From: Liolophura sinensis
Lineage: Eukaryota; Mollusca; Polyplacophora; Chitonida; Chitonidae
NCBI RefSeq assembly: GCF_032854445.1
Contig: NW_027018103.1
Coordinates: 1 to 64,000 of the forward strand
Reading direction: 5' to 3'
Length of the DNA stretch: 64,000 bases
Shown here: piece after piece, positions 24,500 through 38,092 of the stretch
How positions within the stretch are numbered: the first letter of the stretch is position 1
Layout of the letters: the number at the start of each line of letters is the position of its first letter
The notes under the pieces: model-generated
What the model saw: the letters and a program-made list of their open reading frames with translations, nothing else
Databases searched by the model: none
Told to the model about the DNA's origin: nothing
Translations under genes and position numbers: made by a program

Positions 24500-27400
24500 C
24501 CATTCGATTTCTCGTGACAAAATACGTCGGATTAGCCTCTTACCAGCAGCACTGGAACAGTTTTTCCACTTTTGCATTTTTGCCTGGTCTTTTTGTTAAT
24601 TTGAAATCGGATACAATCTACTATGTACAATCGCGACTGGTCGTTACTATATTCAACTTTTAACTATACGTTATGTGCCCTTCGGTAGCCCAGAAGACGT
24701 CAAATCTTTGGGCTAAGCCCATTTAACTCATCCAGCAATTGTCTTACTTTTAAGTCCAAGACAATCTCAATGTCTTTATCTACGTGTAGAAAAACCACAC
24801 CATTCGTACATAAAAAACACAATGTACTAGATACAGTCTGCTTTAAAAAGTATAACTGATCACTGACGCACATCAATAAGGTTCTAAAAGATGCGGAAAT
24901 GGCCCAGGCATCGGCAGCTGTTTAAAAAATTGCAAATTTCCCTGGTTTCCATGGAGTAAGAGCCGTTGCTGGGCACGTGACTATGACATCAATGATCATT
25001 CAATTGTCGCTACAGCCAAAATTATTGGTCGGAGAGCAACGCGGTTTGCACCATTCGATTTCTCGTCACAAAATACGTCGGATTAGCCTCTTACCAGCAG
25101 CACTGGAACAGTTTTTCCACTTTTGCATTTTTGCCTGGTCTTTTTGTTAATTTGAAATCGGATACAATCTACTATGTACAATTGCGACTGGTCATGACTA
25201 TATTCAACTTTTGACTATAAGTTATGTGCCCTTCTGTAGCCCAGAAGACGTCAAATCTTTGGGCTAAGCCCATTTAACTCACCCAGAAATTGTCTTACTT
25301 TTAAGTCCAAGACAATCTCAATGTCTTTATCTACGTGTAGAAAAACCACACCATTCGTACATAAAAAAACACAATGTACTAGATACAGTCTGCTGTAAAA
25401 AGTACAACTGATCACTGAACCACATCTATAAGGTTCTAATAGATGCGGAATTGGGCCAGGCATCGGCAGCTGTTAAAAAATTGCATATTTCCCTGGTTTC
25501 CATGGAGTAAGAGCCGTTGCTGGGCACGTGACTATGACATCAATGATCATTCAATTGTCGCTACAGCCAAAAGTATTGGTCGGAGAGCAACGCGGTTTGC
25601 ACCATTCGATTTCTCGTCACAAAATACGTCGGATTAGCCTCTTACCAGTAGCACTGGAACAGTTTTTCCACTTTTGCATTTTTGCCTGGTCTTTTTGTTA
25701 ATTGAAATCGGATACACTGTACTATGCACAATCGCGACTGGTCATTATTATATTCAACTTTTGACTATATGTTATGTGCCCTTCGGTAGCCCAGAAGACG
25801 TCAAACCTTTGTCCTAAACCCATTAAACTCACCCAGCAATTGTCTTACTTTTAAGTCCAAGACAATCTCAATGTCTTTATCTACGTGTAGAAAAACCACA
25901 CCATTTGTACATAAAAAACACAATGTACTAGATACAGTCTGCTGTAAAAAGTACAACTGATCACTGACCCACATCAATAAGGTTCTAAAAGATGCGGAAA
26001 TGGCCCAGGCATCGGCAGCTGTTTAAAAAATTGCAAATTTCCCTGGTTTCCATGGAGTAAGAGCCGTTGCTGGGCACGTGACTATGACATCAATGATCAT
26101 TCAATTGTCGCTACAGCCAAAAGTATTGGTCGGAGAGCAACGCGGTTTGCACCATTCGATTTCTCGTGACAAAATACGTCGGATTAGCCTCTTACCAGCA
26201 GCACTGGAACAGTTTTTCCACTTTTGCATTTTTGTTTGGTCTTTTTGTTAATTGAAATCGGATACACTGTACTATGCACAATCGCGACTGGTCGTTACTA
26301 TATTCAACTTTTAACTATACGTTATGTGCCCTTCGGTAGCCCAGAAGACGTCAAATCTTTGGGCTAAGCCCATTTAACTCATCCAGCAATTGTCTTACTT
26401 TTCAGTCCAAGACAATCTCAATGTCTTTATCTACGTGTAGAAAAACCACACCATTTGTACATAAAAAACACAATGTACTAGATACAGTCTGCTGTAAAAA
26501 GTACAACTGATCACTGAACCACATTTATAAGGTTCTAATAGATGCGGAATTGGGCCAGGCATCGGCAGCTGTTAAAAAATTGCATATTTCCCTGGTTTCC
26601 ATGGAGTAAGAGCCGTTGCTGGGCACGTGACTATGACATCAATGATCATTCAATTGTCGCTACAGCCAAAAGTATTGGTCGGAGAGCAACGCGGTTTGCA
26701 CCATTCGATTTCTCGTGACAAAATACGTCGGATTAGCCTCTTACCAGCAGCACTGGAACAGTTTTTCCACTTTTGCATTTTTGTTTGGTCTTTTTGTTAA
26801 TTGAAATCGGATACACTGTACTATGCACAATCGCGACTGGTCGTTACTATATTCAACTTTTAACTATACGTTATGTGCCCTTCGGTACCCCAGAAGACGT
26901 CAAATCTTTGGGCTAAGCCCATTTAACTCATCCAGCAATTGTCTTACTTTTAAGTCCAAGACAATTTCAATGTCTTTATCTACGTGTAGAAAAACCACAC
27001 CATTCGTACATAAAAAACACAATGTACTAGATACAGTCTGCTGTAAAAAGTACAACTGATCACTGAACCTCATTTATAAGGTTCTAATAGATGCGGAATT
27101 GGGCCAGGCATCGGCAGCTGTTAAAAAATTGCATATTTCCCTGGTTTCCATGGAGTAAGAGCCGTTGCTGGGCACGTGACTATGACATCAATGATCATTC
27201 AATTGTCGCTACAGCCAAAAGTATTGGTCGGAGAGCAACGCGGTTTGCACCATTCGATTTCTCGTGACAAAATACGTCGGATTAGCCTCTTACCAGCAGC
27301 ACTGGAACAGTTTTTCCACTTTTGCATTTTTGCCTGGTCTTTTTGTTAATTTGAAATCGGATACAATCTACTATGTACAATCGCGACTGGTCATTACTAT

Positions 27401-28900
27401 ATTCAACTTTTGACTGTAAGTTATGTGCCCTTCTGTAGCCCAGAAGACGTCAAATCTTTGGGCTAAGCCCATTTAACTCATCCAGCAATTGTCTTACTTC
27501 TAAGTCCAAGACAATCTCAATGTCTTTATCTACGTGTAGAAAAACCACACCATTTGTACATAAAAAACACAAGGTACTAGATACAGTCTGCTGTAAAAAG
27601 TACAACTGATCACTGACGCACATCAATAAGGTTCTAAAAGATGCGGAAATGGCCCAGGCATCGGCAGCTGTTTAAAAAATTGCAAATTTCCCTGGTTTCC
27701 ATGGAGTAAGAGCCGTTGCTGGGCACGTGACTATGACATCAATGATTATTCAATTGTCGCTACAGCCAAAAGTATTGGTCGGAGAGCAACGCGGTTTGCA
27801 CCATTCGATTTCTCGTGACAAAATACGTCGGATTAGCCTCTTACCAGCAGCACTGGAACAGTTTGTCCACTTTTGCATTTTTGTTTGGTCTTTTTGTTAA
27901 TTGAAATCGGATACACTGTACTATGCACAATCGCGACTGGTCGTTACTATATTCAACTTTTAACTATACGTTATGTGCCCTTCGGTACCCCAGAAGACGT
28001 CAAATCTTTGGGCTAAGCCCATTTAACTCATCCAGCAATTGTCTTACTTTTAAGTCCAAGACAATCTCAATGTCTTTATCTACGTGTAGAAAAACCACAC
28101 CATTCGTACATAAAAAACACAATGTACTAGATACAGTCTGCTGTAAAAAGTACAACTGATCACTGACGCACATCAATAAGGTTCTAAAAGATGCGGAAAT
28201 GGCCCAGGCATCGGCAGCTGTTTAAAAAATTGCAAATTTCCCTGGTTTCCATGGAGTAAGAGCCGTTGCTGGGCACGTGACTATGACATCAATGATCATT
28301 CAATTGTCGCTACAGCCAAAAGTATTGGTCGGAGAGCAACGCGGTTTGCACCATTCGATTTCTCGTCACAAAATACGTCGGATTAGCCTCTTACCAGCAG
28401 CACTGGAACAGTTTTTCCACTTTTGCATTTTTGCCTGGTCTTTTTGTTAATTGAAATCGGATACACTGTACTATGCACAATCGCGACTGGTCGTTACTAT
28501 ATTTAACTTTTAACTATACGTTATGTGCCCTTCGGTAGCCCAGAAGACGTCAAATCTTTGGGCTAAGCCCATTTAACTCATCCAGCAATTGTCTTACTTC
28601 TAAGTCCAAGACAATCTCAATGTCTTTATCTACGTGGAGAAAAACCACACCATTTGTACATAAAAAACACAAGGTACTAGATACAGTCTGCTGTAAAAAG
28701 TACAACTGATCACTGACGCACATCAATAAGGTTCTAAAAGATGCGGAAATGGCCCAGGCATCGGCAGCTGTTTAAAAAATTGCAAATTTCCCTGGTTTCC
28801 ATGGAGTAAGAGCCGTTGCTGGGCACGTGACTATGACATCAATGATCATTCAATTGTCGCTACAGCCAAAAGTATTGGTCGGAGAGCAACGCGGTTTGCA
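24500..28900 (+). repeat. Monomers present here but absent from the second copy of the long block
   Basis: The offset to the duplicate falls from 24,212 bp to 19,259 bp across this interval, a difference of 4,953 bp or nine monomers. The interval includes a second AAAATTATTGG monomer (25021), a CCAGTAGCAC monomer near 25640, and a stretch at about 26.73-28.85 kb that matches 20.13-22.25 kb at an offset of 6,602 bp (12 monomers). Either these monomers were gained here after duplication or they were lost from the copy at 48.7 kb. Confidence 0.65.
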
Positions 28901-31900
28901 CCATTCGATTTCTCGTGACAAAATACGTCGGATTAGCCTCTTACCAGCAGCACTGGAACAGTTTTTTCCACTTTTGCATTTTTGCCTGGTCTTTTTGTTA
29001 ATTTGAAATCGGATACAATCTACTATGTACAATCGCGACTGGTCGTTACTATATTCAACTTTTAACTATACGTTATGTGCCCTTCGGTAGCCCAGAAGAC
29101 GTCAAATCTTTGGGCTAAGCCCATTTAACTCATCCAGCAATTGTCTTACTTTTAAGTCCAAGACAATCTCAATGTCTTTATCTACGTGTAGAAAAACCAC
29201 ACCATTCGTACATAAAAAACACAATGTACTAGATACAGTCTGCTGTAAAAAAGTACAACTGATCACTGACGCACATCAATAAGGTTCTAAAAGATGCGGA
29301 AATGGCCCAGGCATCGGCAGCTGTTTAAAAAATTGCAAATTTCCCTGGTTTCCATGGAGTAAGAGCCGTTGCTGGGCACGTGACTATGACATCAATGATC
29401 ATTCAATTGTCGCTACAGCCAAAATTATTGGTCGGAGAGCAACGCGGTTTGCACCATTCGATTTCTCGTCACAAAATACGTCGGATTAGCCTCTTACCAG
29501 CAGCACTGGAACAGTTTTTCCACTTTTGCATTTTTGCCTGGTCTTTTTGTTAATTTGAAATCGGATACAATCTACTATGTACAATTGCGACTGGTCATGA
29601 CTATATTCAACTTTTGACTATAAGTTATGTGCCCTTCTGTAGCCCAGAAGACGTCAAATCTTTGGGCTAAGCCCATTTAACTCACCCAGCAATTGTCTTA
29701 CTTTTAAGTCCAAGACAATCTCAATGTCTTTATCTACGTGTAGAAAAACCACACCATTCGTACATAAAAAACACAATGTACTAGATACAGTCTGCTGTAA
29801 AAAGTACAACTGATCACTGAACCACATTTATAAGGTTCTAAAAGATGCGGAAATGGCCCAGGCATCGGCAGCTGTTTAAAAAATTGCAAATTTCCCTGGT
29901 TTCCATGGAGTAAGAGCCGTTGCTGGGCACGTGACTATGACATCAATGATCATTCAATTGTCGCTACAGCCAAAAGTATTGGTCGGAGAGCAACGCGGTT
30001 TGCACCATTCGATTTCTCGTCACAAAATACGTCGGATTAGCCTCTTACCAGTAGCACTGGAACAGTTTTTCCACTTTTGCATTTTTGCCTGGTCTTTTTG
30101 TTAATTGAAATCGGATACACTGTACTATGCACAATCGCGACTGGTCATTATTATATTCAACTTTTGACTATATGTTATGTGCCCTTCGGTAGCCCAGAAG
30201 ACGTCAAACCTTTGTCCTAAACCCATTAAACTCACCCAGCAATTGTCTTACTTTTAAGTCCAAGACAATCTCAATGTCTTTATCTACGTGTAGAAAAACC
30301 ACACCATTTGTACATAAAAAACACAAGGTACTAGATACAGTCTGCTGTAAAAAGTACAACTGATCACTGACCCACATCAATAAGGTTCTAAAAGATGCGG
30401 AATTGGCCCAGGCATCGGCAGCTGTTTAAAAAATTGCATATTTCCCTGGTTTCCATGGAGTAAGAGCCGTTGCTGGGCACGTGACTATGACATCAATGAT
30501 CATTCAATTGTCGCTACAGCCAAAAGTATTGGTCGGAGAGCAACGCGGTTTGCACCATTCGATTTCTCGTCACAAAATACGTCGGATTAGCCTCTTACCA
30601 GCAGCACTGGAACAGTTTTTCCACTTTTGCATTTTTGCCTGGTCTTTTTGTTAATTGAAATCGGCTACACTGTACTATGCACAATCGCGACTGGTCGTTA
30701 CTATATTCAACTTTTAACTATACGTTATGTGCCCTTCGGTAGCCCAGAAGACGTCAAATCTTTGGGCTAAGCCCATTTAACTCACCCAGCAATTGTCTTA
30801 CTTTTAAGTCCAAGACAATCTCAATGTCTTTATCTACGTGGAGAAAAACCACACCATTCGTACATAAAAAACACAAGGTACTAGATACAGTCTGCTGTAA
30901 AAAGTACAACTGATCACTAAACCACATCTATAAGGTTCTAAGAGATGCGGAATGGGGCCAGGCATCGGCAGCTGTTAAAAAATTGCATATTTCCCTGGTT
31001 TCCATGGAGTAAGAGCCGTTGCTGGGCACGTGACTATGACATCAATGATCATTCAATTGTCGCTACAGCCAAAAGTATTGGTCGGAGAGCAACGCGATTT
31101 GCACCATTCGATTTCTCGTCACAAAATACGTCGGATTAGCCTCTTACCAGCAGCACTGGAACAGTTTTTCCACTTTTGCATTTTTGCCTGGTCTTTTTGT
31201 TAATTGAAATCGGATACACTGTACTATGCACAATCGCGACTGGTCGTTACTATATTCAACTTTTAACTATACGTTATGTGCCCTTCGGTAGCCCAGAAGA
31301 CGTCAAATCTTTGGGCTAAGCCCATTTAACTCACCCAGCAATTGTCTTACTTTTAAGTCCAAGACAATCTCAATGTCTTTATCTACGTGGAGAAAAACCA
31401 CACCATTCGTACATAAAAAACACAAGGTACTAGATACAGTCTGCTGTAAAAAGTACAACTGATCACTAAACCACATCTATAAGGTTCTAAGAGATGCGGA
31501 ATGGGGCCAGGCATCGGCAGCTGTTAAAAAATTGCATATTTCCCTGGTTTCCATGGAGTAAGAGCCGTTGCTGGGCACGTGACTATGACATCAATGATCA
31601 TTCAATTGTCGCTACAGCCAAAAGTATTGGTCGGAGAGCAACGCGGTTTGCACCATTCGATTTCTCGTCACAAAATACGTCGGATTAGCCTCTTACTAGC
31701 AGCACTAAAACAGCTTTTCCACTTTTGCATTTTTGCCTGGTCTTTTTGTTAATTTGAAATCGGATACAATCTACTATGTACAATCGCGACTGGTCATTAC
31801 TATATTCAACTTTTGACTATAAGTTATGTGCCCTTCTGTAGCCCAGAAGACGTCAAATCTTTGGGCTAAGCCCATTTAACTCATCCAGCAAATGTCTTAC

Positions 31901-34900
31901 TTTTAAGTCCAAGACAATTTCAATGTCTTTATCTACGTGTAGGAAAACCACACCATTCGTACATAAAAAACACAATGTACTAGATACAGTCTGCTGTAAA
32001 AAGTACAACTGATCACTGAACCACATCAATAAGGTTCTAATAGATGCGGAATTAGGCCAGGCATCGGCAGCTGTTAAAAAATTGCATATTTCCCTGGTTT
32101 CCATGGAGTAAGAGCCGTTGCTGGGCATGTGACTATGACATCAATGATCATTCAATTGTCGCTACAGCCAAAAGTATTAGTCGGAGAGCAACGCGGTTTG
32201 CACCATTCGATTTCTCGTCACAAAATACGTCGGATTAGCCTCTTACCAGCAGCACTGGAACAGTTTTTCCACTTTTGTATTTTTGTTTGGTTTTTTTGTT
32301 AATTGAATTCGGATACACTGTACTATGCACAATCGGGACTGGTCGTTACTATATTCAACTTTTAACTATACGTTATGTGCCCTTCGGTAGCCCAGAAGAC
32401 GTCAAATCTTTGGGCTAAGCCCATTTAACTCATCCAGCAATTGTCTTACTTTTCAGTCCAAGACAATCTCAATGTCTTTATCTACGTGTAGAAAAACCAC
32501 ACCATTTGTACATAAAAAACACAATGTACTAGATACAGTCTGCTGTAAAAAGTACAACTGATCACTGACCCACATCAATAAGGTTCTAAAAGATGCGGAA
32601 TTGGCCCAGGCATCGGCAGCTGTTTAGAAAATTGCAAATTTCCCTGGTTTCCATGGAGTAAGAGCCGTTGCTGGGCACGTGACTATGACATCAATGATCA
32701 TTCAATTGTCGCTACAGCCAAAAGTATTGGTCGGAGAGCAACGCGGTTTGAACCATTCGATTTCTCGTCACAAAATACGTCGGATTAGCCTCTTACTAGC
32801 AGCACTGGAACAGTTTGTCCACTTTTGCATTTTTGTTTGGTCTTTTTGTTAATTGAAATCGGATACACTGTACTATGCACAATCGCGACTGGTCGTTACT
32901 ATATTCAACTTTTAACTATACGTTATGTGCCCTTCGGTAGCCCAGAAGACGTCAAATCTTTGGGCTAAGCCCATTTAACTCATCCAGCAATTGTCTTACT
33001 TTTAAGTCCAAGACAATCTCAATGTCTTTATCTACGTGTAGAAAAACCACACCATTCGTACATAAAAAACACAATGTACTAGATACAGTCTGCTGTAAAA
33101 AGTACAACTGATCACTGACGCACATCAATAAGGTTCTAAAAGATGCGGAAATGGCCCAGGCATCGGCAGCTGTTTAAAAAATTGCAAATTTCCCTGGTTT
33201 CCATGGAGTAAGAGCCGTTGCTGGGCACGTGACTATGACATCAATGATCATTCAATTGTCGCTACAGCCAAAAGTATTAGTCGGAGAGCAACGCGGTTTG
33301 CACCATTCGATTTCTCGTGACAAAATACGTCGGATTAGCCTCTTACCAGCAGCACTGGAACAGTTTTTCCACTTTTGCATTTTTGCCTGGTCCTTTTGTT
33401 AATTTGAAATCGGATACAATCTACTATGTACAATCGCGACTGGTCGTTACTATATTCAACTTTTAACTATACGTTATGTGCCCTTCGGTAGCCCAGAAGA
33501 CGTCAAATCTTTGGGCTAAGCCCATTTAACTCATCCAGCAATTGTCTTACTTTTAAGTCCAAGACAATCTCAATGTCTTTATCTACGTGGAGAAAAACCA
33601 CACCATTCGTACATAAAAAACACAATGTACTAGATACAGTCTGCTGTAAAAAGTACAACTGATCACTGAACCACATCTATAAGGTTCTAATAGATGCGGA
33701 ATTGGGCCAGGCATCGGCAGCTGTTAAAAAAATTGCATATTTCCCTGGTTTCCATGGAGTAAGAGCCGTTGCTGGGCACGTGACTATGACATCAATGATC
33801 ATTCAATTGTCGCTACAGCCAAAAGTATTGGTCGGAGAGCAACGCGGTTTGCACCATTCGATTTCTCGTCACAAAATACGTCGGATTAGCCTCTTACCAG
33901 TAGCACTGGAACAGTTTTTCCACTTTTGCATTTTTGCCTGGTCTTTTTGTTAATTGAAATCGGATACACTGTACTATGCACAATCGCGACTGGTCATTAT
34001 TATATTCAACTTTTGACTATATGTTATGTGCCCTTCGGTAGCCCAGAAGACGTCAAACCTTTGTCATAAACCCATTAAACTCACCCAGCAATTGTCTTAC
34101 TTCTAAGTCCAAGACAATCTCAATGTCTTTATCTACGTGTAGAAAAACCACACCATTTGTACATAAAAAACACAAGGTACTAGATACAGTCTGCTGTGAA
34201 AAGTACAACTGATCACTGACCCACATCAATAAGGTTCTAAAAGATGCGGAATTGGCCCAGGCATCGGCAGCTGTTTAAAAAATTGCATATTTCCCTGGTT
34301 TCCATGGAGTAAGAGCCGTTGCTGGGCACGTGACTATGACATCAATGATCATTCAATTGTCGCTACAGCCAAAAGTATTGGTCGGAGAGCAACGCGGTTT
34401 GCACCATTCGATTTCTCGTCACAAAATACGTCGGATTAGCCTCTTACCAGCAGCACTGGAACAGTTTTTCCACTTTTGCATTTTTGCCTGGTCTTTTTGT
34501 TAATTGAAATCGGCTACACTGTACTATGCACAATCGCGACTGGTCGTTACTATATTCAACTTTTAACTATACGTTATGTGCCCTTCGGTAGCCCAGAAGA
34601 CGTCAAATCTTTGGGCTAAGCCCATTTAACTCACCCAGCAATTGTCTTACTTTTAAGTCCAAGACAATCTCAATGTCTTTATCTACGTGGAGAAAAACCA
34701 CACCATTCGTACATAAAAAACACAAGGTACTAGATACAGTCTGCTGTAAAAAGTACAACTGATCACTAAACCACATCTATAAGGTTCTAAGAGATGCGGA
34801 ATGGGGCCAGGCATCGGCAGCTGTTAAAAAATTGCATATTTCCCTGGTTTCCATGGAGTAAGAGCCGTTGCTGGGCACGTGACTATGACATCAATGATCA

Positions 34901-35380
34901 TTCAATTGTCGCTACAGCCAAAAGTATTGGTCGGAGAGCAACGCGGTTTGCACCATTCGATTTCTCGTCACAAAATACGTCGGATTAGCCTCTTACTAGC
35001 AGCACTAGAACAGCTTTTCCACTTTTGCATTTTTGCCTGGTCATTTTGTTAATTTGAAATCGGATACAATCTACTATGTACAATCGCGACTGGTCATTAC
35101 TATATTCAACTTTTGACTATAAGTTATGTGCCCTTCTGTAGCCCAGAAGACGTCAAATCTTTGGGCTAAGCCCATTTAACTCATCCAGCAAATGTCTTAC
35201 TTTTAAGTCCAAGACAATTTCAATGTCTTTATCTACGTGTAGGAAAACCACACCATTCGTACATAAAAAACACAATGTACTAGATACAGTCTGCTGTAAA
35301 AAGTACAACTGATCACTGAACCACATCAATAAGGTTCTAATAGATGCGGAATTAGGCCAGGCATCGGCAGCTGTTTAGAA
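28900..35380 (+). repeat. Long duplicated block B, copy 1 (~12 monomers)
   Basis: This matches about 48150-54640 at a near-constant offset of 19,259 bp. Anchors are 29423/48681, 30945/50204, 31494/50753, 31853/51112, 33702/52961, 34794/54053, and TGGTCATTTTGTT at about 35039/54298. The constant offset over 6 kb means almost no net indel since duplication. The match ends where GCATAT (copy 1) and GCAAAT (copy 2) differ, just after the AATTAGG monomer start. Confidence 0.8.
29845..33693 (+). repeat. Higher-order repeat H, seven-monomer unit (3,849 bp)
   Basis: Monomers begin near 29845 (CCAGTAGC with CCTTTGTCC), 30395 (ATCGGCTAC), 30945 and 31494 (both ATGCGGAATGGGG), 32044 (AATTAGG, GCATGTGAC, GAATTCGG), 32593 (TTTAGAAAA, TTTGAACC, GTTTGTCC) and 33143 (TGGTCCTTTTG, Q type). 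The unit is followed directly by another starting with the same first monomer at 33694. Each monomer is closer to its counterpart in another unit than to its neighbours, which defines a higher-order repeat. Confidence 0.8.
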
Positions 35381-38092
35381 AATTGCATATTTCCCTGGTT
35401 TCCATGGAGTAAGAGCCGTTGCTGGGCACGTGACTATGACATCAATGATCATTCAATTGTCGCTACAGCCAAAAGTATTGGTCGGAGAGCAACGCGGTTT
35501 GCACCATTCGATTTCTCGTCACAAAATACGTCGGATTAGCCTCTTACCAGCAGCACTGGAACAGTTTTTCCACTTTTGCATTTTTGCCTGGTCTTTTTGT
35601 TAATTGAAATCGGATACACTGTACTATGCACAATCGCGACTGGTCGTTACTATATTCAACTTTTAACTATACGTTATGTGCCCTTCGGTAGCCCAGAAGA
35701 CGTCAAATCTTTGGGCTAAGCCCATTTAACTCACCCAGCAATTGTCTTACTTTTAAGTCCAAGACAATCTCAATGTCTTTATCTACGTGGAGAAAAACCA
35801 CACCATTCGTACATAAAAAACACAAGGTACTAGATACAGTCTGCTGTAAAAAGTACAACTGATCACTAACCACATCTATAAGGTTCTAAGAGATGCGGAA
35901 TGGGGCCAGGCATCGGCAGCTGTTAAAAAATTGCATATTTCCCTGGTTTCCATGGAGTAAGAGCCGTTGCTGGGCACGTGACTATGACATCAATGATCAT
36001 TCAATTGTCGCTACAGCCAAAAGTATTGGTCGGAGAGCAACGCGGTTTGCACCATTCGATTTCTCGTCACAAAATACGTCGGATTAGCCTCTTACTAGCA
36101 GCACTAGAACAGCTTTTCCACTTTTGCATTTTTGCCTGGTCTTTTTGTTAATTTGAAATCGGATACAATCTACTATGTACAATCGCGACTGGTCATTACT
36201 ATATTCAACTTTTGACTATAAGTTATGTGCCCTTCTGTAGCCCAGAAGACGTCAAATCTTTGGGCTAAGCCCATTTAACTCATCCAGCAAATGTCTTACT
36301 TTTAAGTCCAAGACAATTTCAATGTCTTTATCTACGTGTAGGAAAACCACACCATTCGTACATAAAAAACACAATGTACTAGATACAGTCTGCTGTAAAA
36401 AGTACAACTGATCACTGAACCACATCAATAAGGTTCTAATAGATGCGGAATTAGGCCAGGCATCGGCAGCTGTTAAAAAATTGCAAATTTCCCTGGTTTC
36501 CATGGAGTAAGAGCCGTTGCTGGGCATGTGACTATGACATCAATGATCATTCAATTGTCGCTACAGCCAAAAGTATTAGTCGGAGAGCAACGCGGTTTGC
36601 ACCATTCGATTTCTCGTCACAAAATACGTCGGATTAGCCTCTTACCAGCAGCACTGGAACAGTTTTTCCACTTTTGTATTTTTGTTTGGTTTTTTTGTTA
36701 ATTGAATTCGGATACACTGTACTATGCACAATCGGGACTGGTCGTTACTATATTCAACTTTTAACTATACGTTATGTGCCCTTCGGTAGCCCAGAAGACG
36801 TCAAATCTTTGGGCTAAGCCCATTTAACTCATCCAGCAATTGTCTTACTTTTCAGTCCAAGACAATCTCAATGTCTTTATCTACGTGTAGAAAAACCACA
36901 CCATTTGTACATAAAAAACACAATGTACTAGATACAGTCTGCTGTAAAAAGTACAACTGATCACTGACCCACATCAATAAGGTTCTAAAAGATGCGGAAT
37001 TGGCCCAGGCATCGGCAGCTGTTTAGAAAATTGCAAATTTCCCTGGTTTCCATGGAGTAAGAGCCGTTGCTGGGCACGTGACTATGACATCAATGATCAT
37101 TCAATTGTCGCTACAGCCAAAAGTATTAGTCGGAGAGCAACGCGGTTTGAACCATTCGATTTCTCGTCACAAAATACGTCGGATTAGCCTCTTACTAGCA
37201 GCACTGGAACAGTTTGTCCACTTTTGCATTTTTGTTTGGTCTTTTTGTTAATTGAAATCGGATACACTGTACTATGCACAATCGCGACTGGTCGTTACTA
37301 TATTCAACTTTTAACTATACGTTATGTGCCCTTCGGTAGCCCAGAAGACGTCAAATCTTTGGGCTAAGCCCATTTAACTCATCCAGCAATTGTCTTACTT
37401 TTAAGTCCAAGACAATTTCAATGTCTTTATCTACGTGTAGAAAAACCACACCATTCGTACATAAAAAACACAATGTACTAGATACAGTCTGCTGTAAAAA
37501 GTACAACTGATCACTGACGCACATCAATAAGGTTCTAAAAGATGCGGAAATGGCCCAGGCATCGGCAGCTGTTTAAAAAATTGCAAATTTCCCTGGTTTC
37601 CATGGAGTAAGAGCCGTTGCTGGGCACGTGACTATGACATCAATGATCATTCAATTGTCGCTACAGCCAAAAGTATTAGTCGGAGAGCAACGCGGTTTGC
37701 ACCATTCGATTTCTCGTGACAAAATACGTCGGATTAGCCTCTTACCAGCAGCACTGGAACAGTTTTTCCACTTTTGCATTTTTGCCTGGTCCTTTTGTTA
37801 ATTTGAAATCGGATACAATCTACTATGTACAATCGCGACTGGTCGTTACTATATTCAACTTTTAACTATACGTTATGTGCCCTTCGGTAGCCCAGAAGAC
37901 GTCAAATCTTTGGGCTAAGCCCATTTAACTCATCCAGCAATTGTCTTACTTTTAAGTCCAAGACAATCTCAATGTCTTTATCTACGTGTAGAAAAACCAC
38001 ACCATTTGTACATAAAAAACACAATGTACTAGATACAGTCTGCTGTAAAAAGTACAACTGATCACTGACGCACATCAATAAGGTTCTAAAAG
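33694..38092 (+). repeat. Higher-order repeat H, eight-monomer variant (4,399 bp)
   Basis: The order matches the unit at 29845, but the AATGGGG and AATTAGG monomers occur as a repeated pair (34794 and about 35343; 35893 and about 36443). Its first monomer has CTTTGTCATAAACCC, shared only with the unit at 52953. Distinctive monomers follow at about 36443 (GCATGTGAC, GAATTCGG), 36992 (TTTGAACC) and 37542 (TGGTCCTTTTG). Internal expansion by two monomers with loss of one explains the length change. Confidence 0.78.

Larger units (their letters stand above)
17750..24500 (+). repeat. Long duplicated block A, copy 1 (~12 monomers)
   Basis: Ordered variants recur 24,206-24,213 bp to the right: GGAGGGCAAC (17879 and 42085), ATGCGG with TTTTGTATTTTTG (18840 and 43046), GACACCAATG (about 20035 and 44241), CGGTACCCC (20285 and 44491), AACCTCATTT (20465 and 44672), ATCTGTACAT (23151 and 47364), TTAAAACATTGC (about 23822 and 48034), AAAATTATTGG (24469 and 48681). 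Boundaries are approximate because flanking monomers are also similar. Confidence 0.75.

Noticed and set aside
31853-32128. Minus-strand open frame of 91 codons repeated identically at 7095, 36252 and 51112
   Set aside because: The identity follows from duplication of the H unit. Most other monomers break the frame, and I recognise no family. Conservation here is array homogenisation, not evidence of coding.
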